A stretch of DNA of 64,000 nt, taken from assembly GCA_021234155.1 (NCBI GenBank), contig JAJEKV010000003.1, positions 26,891,166 to 26,955,165 of the forward strand, in the 5' to 3' direction. Positions 61,851-64,000 of the stretch are shown one piece after another. Position 1 is the first letter of the stretch. The number at the start of each line of letters is the position of its first letter. The notes under the pieces were generated by a model. It did no database searches, had not been told where the DNA came from, and saw nothing but the letters and a program-made list of their open reading frames with translations. Position numbers and translations under genes: made by a program. Origin of the DNA: Isoetes taiwanensis. Its lineage: Eukaryota > Streptophyta > Lycopodiopsida > Isoetales > Isoetaceae.

Positions 61851-62451
61851 ACCTCTATTATATATGCTTTGATAGGAGGAATTTGTCCTTCAAGCCCTTA
61901 TCACGGGAAGGACCCTATCCTCCATCTTTGGGCAACTAAAGGTGTAGGCATGTGGGCTGCATATAGGCATGATAGGATGATGTCTCCGCGGCCCACGATG
62001 GAAGAATCATCCTCTTCCCTCATGGGAGATTAGCCATGCATTCATGTAGATAGGTGAAGTTGGTCATATAACCAAAAATTTTATTAATGATACTAATGTA
62101 GTGTTGAACCTCTGAGGCCAATAGAGGCAGCCGAGCAGTGAGGAGGTTGCCTCTGAGATCTTGTAGCATATATAGTGAGATAAATGCTTTCTGAGGGGCG
62201 AGAACCTTAAGAACACTTTTGTTATGTTTTAATCTTGATATTTTAATCTTGATATTTTAATCCTCATATTTTAACTAATGTTGAATTAAGGCATAAAATT
62301 AAATGCCTTATCATGGTAATTATAAAACATTACCGTTATAACCTTTAAAGTATTATCTTATAATAATTACATCAGTGCATGTACCATCAAGATTCCTTGA
62401 TAAGTGTTTTCCAAGATGGGAGACTAAGTGATCTTTGAATGACATCAATCC

Positions 62452-62466
62452 AAGGTGGGGAGAATG
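62452..62466 (+). other. Polypurine tract of the gypsy element
   Basis: AAGGTGGGGAGAATG immediately precedes the start of the 3' LTR (TGTAG..). It serves as the plus-strand primer site in this family. Confidence 0.7.
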
Positions 62467-64000
62467 TAGTTCGAGGAGAATAATATGGTATGAATCACAT
62501 TATATTATCTTGACCGTCACTAGTACATGTCGACTCGGGGCGACATGTACACATCGACCATAAGGGTAGTACCCTAGGGTGCAACCACGTGAACCGATAT
62601 ATTGCATGTTAAAGGTACATGTGAATATAATATCCTTTGCCATGTGTGATAGGCCATTGACCAAAGGGCCAGCCCTAAATTCGTGGGGATAAAGGGGCAT
62701 AAACCACAAGGAAACCCTTCGGTTTCGACCCACATAAAGTCGGATTAGACTGACATTGGGCCTTTTAGCCTAAGCGATGTGAAGGCAGAATTCCTTAGTT
62801 GCGGCTCGATCCAAGAAGCGACGAAATCTCGAGATTGTGACATGGGTATGAGTAGAACCCGACCAAGAAGCGGTTAATTAGTTGATCAGATAGTTAGATC
62901 AGAGTTTTCGGCCCTCATTTCCTTAGGATTAGTATTCATTCTTGGCTATAAGTGACCTCTGATCTAGAATGATGGATACTAACAAAGGAACCTAACCATG
63001 TATGATTAGGTAGATTAGAATAGATGTATTCTATTATTTGATTACATTGTGATGATGTTTGACATTCTATGTACCCACTCTGCAATGTATTGGAAAGGGG
63101 TAGAGACCCGAGCCAAGTGGTTGGATGATCCTAGTTTTAGCCCATTAATTCCCAATTAATGCGGCACGTACATAAAACCCTTTGGTATGGGTGGCGGAGC
63201 TAGATGCGGTGACAAAGGAAGGGCTTATGCGATCCTGATTGATCCCTGGTCGCGTGGCGGCAATAGGGAACATTATGGAAGTAGGCCTAATACCCACGGC
63301 AGCTGGCGTGAGGTATGGGCTCACGACGCCTAACAGGTGATCGTCATCTTCTAGGGGTTCGAAATTAGTATCTGGCCGGTGGCTCTCTAGCTCGCTGTGA
63401 TTGGCATGAACAATACGGAGGGAGTGATCTCCTCCTGCCTCATCGGGGCTGGGGAGATGCAACCAGTAATAGCCCCCTTGGCTATGAACCCGGCGAGCTA
63501 CAGTCGGGCTCCAATAGCACCCCGACCCTATCGCAAAGTATGCGAGGAGAAGCCGGATGGAGTGGACACCGACCATGTTCTATGCCGGCCAAATCCATTT
63601 GCCATGAATTACATGCGCATTGCTATCACGGGAGACTGGCCGATGGTCGATCCCCATCGATCCAAGGCACAGGTAGGATCTTCCTATGTTATGTTGATAT
63701 CTTACGATGTGTGATCATCTTGCGTGATATGGTGGGCCACCCGAGTGGGTATGTTATTATTGATTGATGTCATGTGCTCATGTTGTATTTATGCTTTCGT
63801 TGCTAGGTCGATCGAGGCGGGATGAATATTGCGTCCATTCTTCCGGAAGTCGGGTTCTTGGCCACCATCGAGGCGATGTGGAGCGACCTCATATCCCGTG
63901 AGCCGGAATCTTGGTTTGAGGTGATCTGAGTTTATTATCTGATGGGGCATAAATTATGTAAGTCGAGCGTCCATGATTGTGGTGTTCTTTAGCTGTATTA
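62465..64000 (+). repeat. 3' LTR of the gypsy element (cut by the window end)
   Basis: It aligns with the 5' LTR from its first bases to the window end (GATTGTGGTGTTCTTT at 63.98 kb). The full LTR is at least 1.53 kb. Confidence 0.8.

Larger units (their letters stand above)
49904..64000 (+). mobile_element. Large broken Ty3/gypsy LTR retrotransposon, cut by the window end
   Basis: Two long direct repeats in the same orientation (49.90-51.43 and 62.47 to beyond 64.0 kb) flank about 11 kb. That interior contains gypsy-type pol remains on the plus strand in the order reverse transcriptase, RNase H, integrase, then a polypurine tract just before the second repeat. The Ty3/gypsy assignment follows from that order. 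Many breaks are present throughout pol. The gag part was not securely identified (51.5-55 kb). The LTRs have many small differences, which points to an old element, but local sequence quality is in doubt. It abuts duplicated block B on its left. Confidence 0.8.

Overview
The window is nuclear DNA from a land plant with a large, repeat-rich genome. The evidence is one spliced plant-type gene (CNX5/MOCS3), remains of a plant NLR immune gene, of a DYW-class PPR gene and of a formate-tetrahydrofolate ligase gene, plus plant Ty3/gypsy fossils, LINEs and tRNA-derived SINEs. The LINE style (wording NYRTIMI, then QGC..PTLFGLYID, then YVDD) and the decayed DYW gene remind me of ferns or lycophytes, but that lineage call is inference. 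I saw no rRNA gene, tRNA gene, organelle insert or CRISPR array.

Layout. 0.3-0.9 kb: two minus-strand SINE copies inside a ~298-bp tandem duplication. 3.6-4.4 kb: a LINE 3' end with a (TTCTA)n tail beside a minus-strand gypsy 3' end. 8.0-8.5, 14.5, 16.0-17.85 and 27.3 kb: further pieces of the same LINE family. 10.2-10.6 kb: a poly(A)-ended LINE-like remnant. 10.6-13.6 kb: minus-strand gene debris, of which only the DYW tail (12.91-13.12 kb) is firm. 15.3-23.4 kb: tandem repeats, a G-run motif, foldbacks, a plus-strand SINE and a poly(A)-tailed insertion with an 11-bp target-site repeat.

23.72-27.13 kb holds the only intact gene I can support: an 11-exon minus-strand CNX5/MOCS3 gene (E1-like adenylyltransferase plus rhodanese domain) for molybdenum-cofactor synthesis and tRNA thiolation. 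Just upstream lie a LINE fragment and then a broken, internally duplicated NLR gene (27.5-30.1 kb) on the same strand. A formate-tetrahydrofolate ligase fragment is at 32.06-32.31 kb.

From 37 kb on the window is repeats. A degenerate AGATTC array (37.25-38.49 kb) leads into a ~6-kb direct duplication (block A 38.3-44.25 kb, block B 44.3-49.9 kb), each block holding a broken Ty3/gypsy integrase fossil. A large broken Ty3/gypsy element runs from 49.9 kb to beyond the window end, with LTRs at 49.90-51.43 and 62.47-64.0 kb. Its interior holds a 1.5-kb almost pure pyrimidine tract. Paired copies here differ in a dense, patchy way that may partly be assembly or consensus noise, so ages should not be read from it without checking.

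No new multi-gene system was found. The most notable items are the NLR and DYW fossils around CNX5, the phased AGATTC array, the pyrimidine tract in the gypsy fossil, and the doubtful 6-kb duplication.
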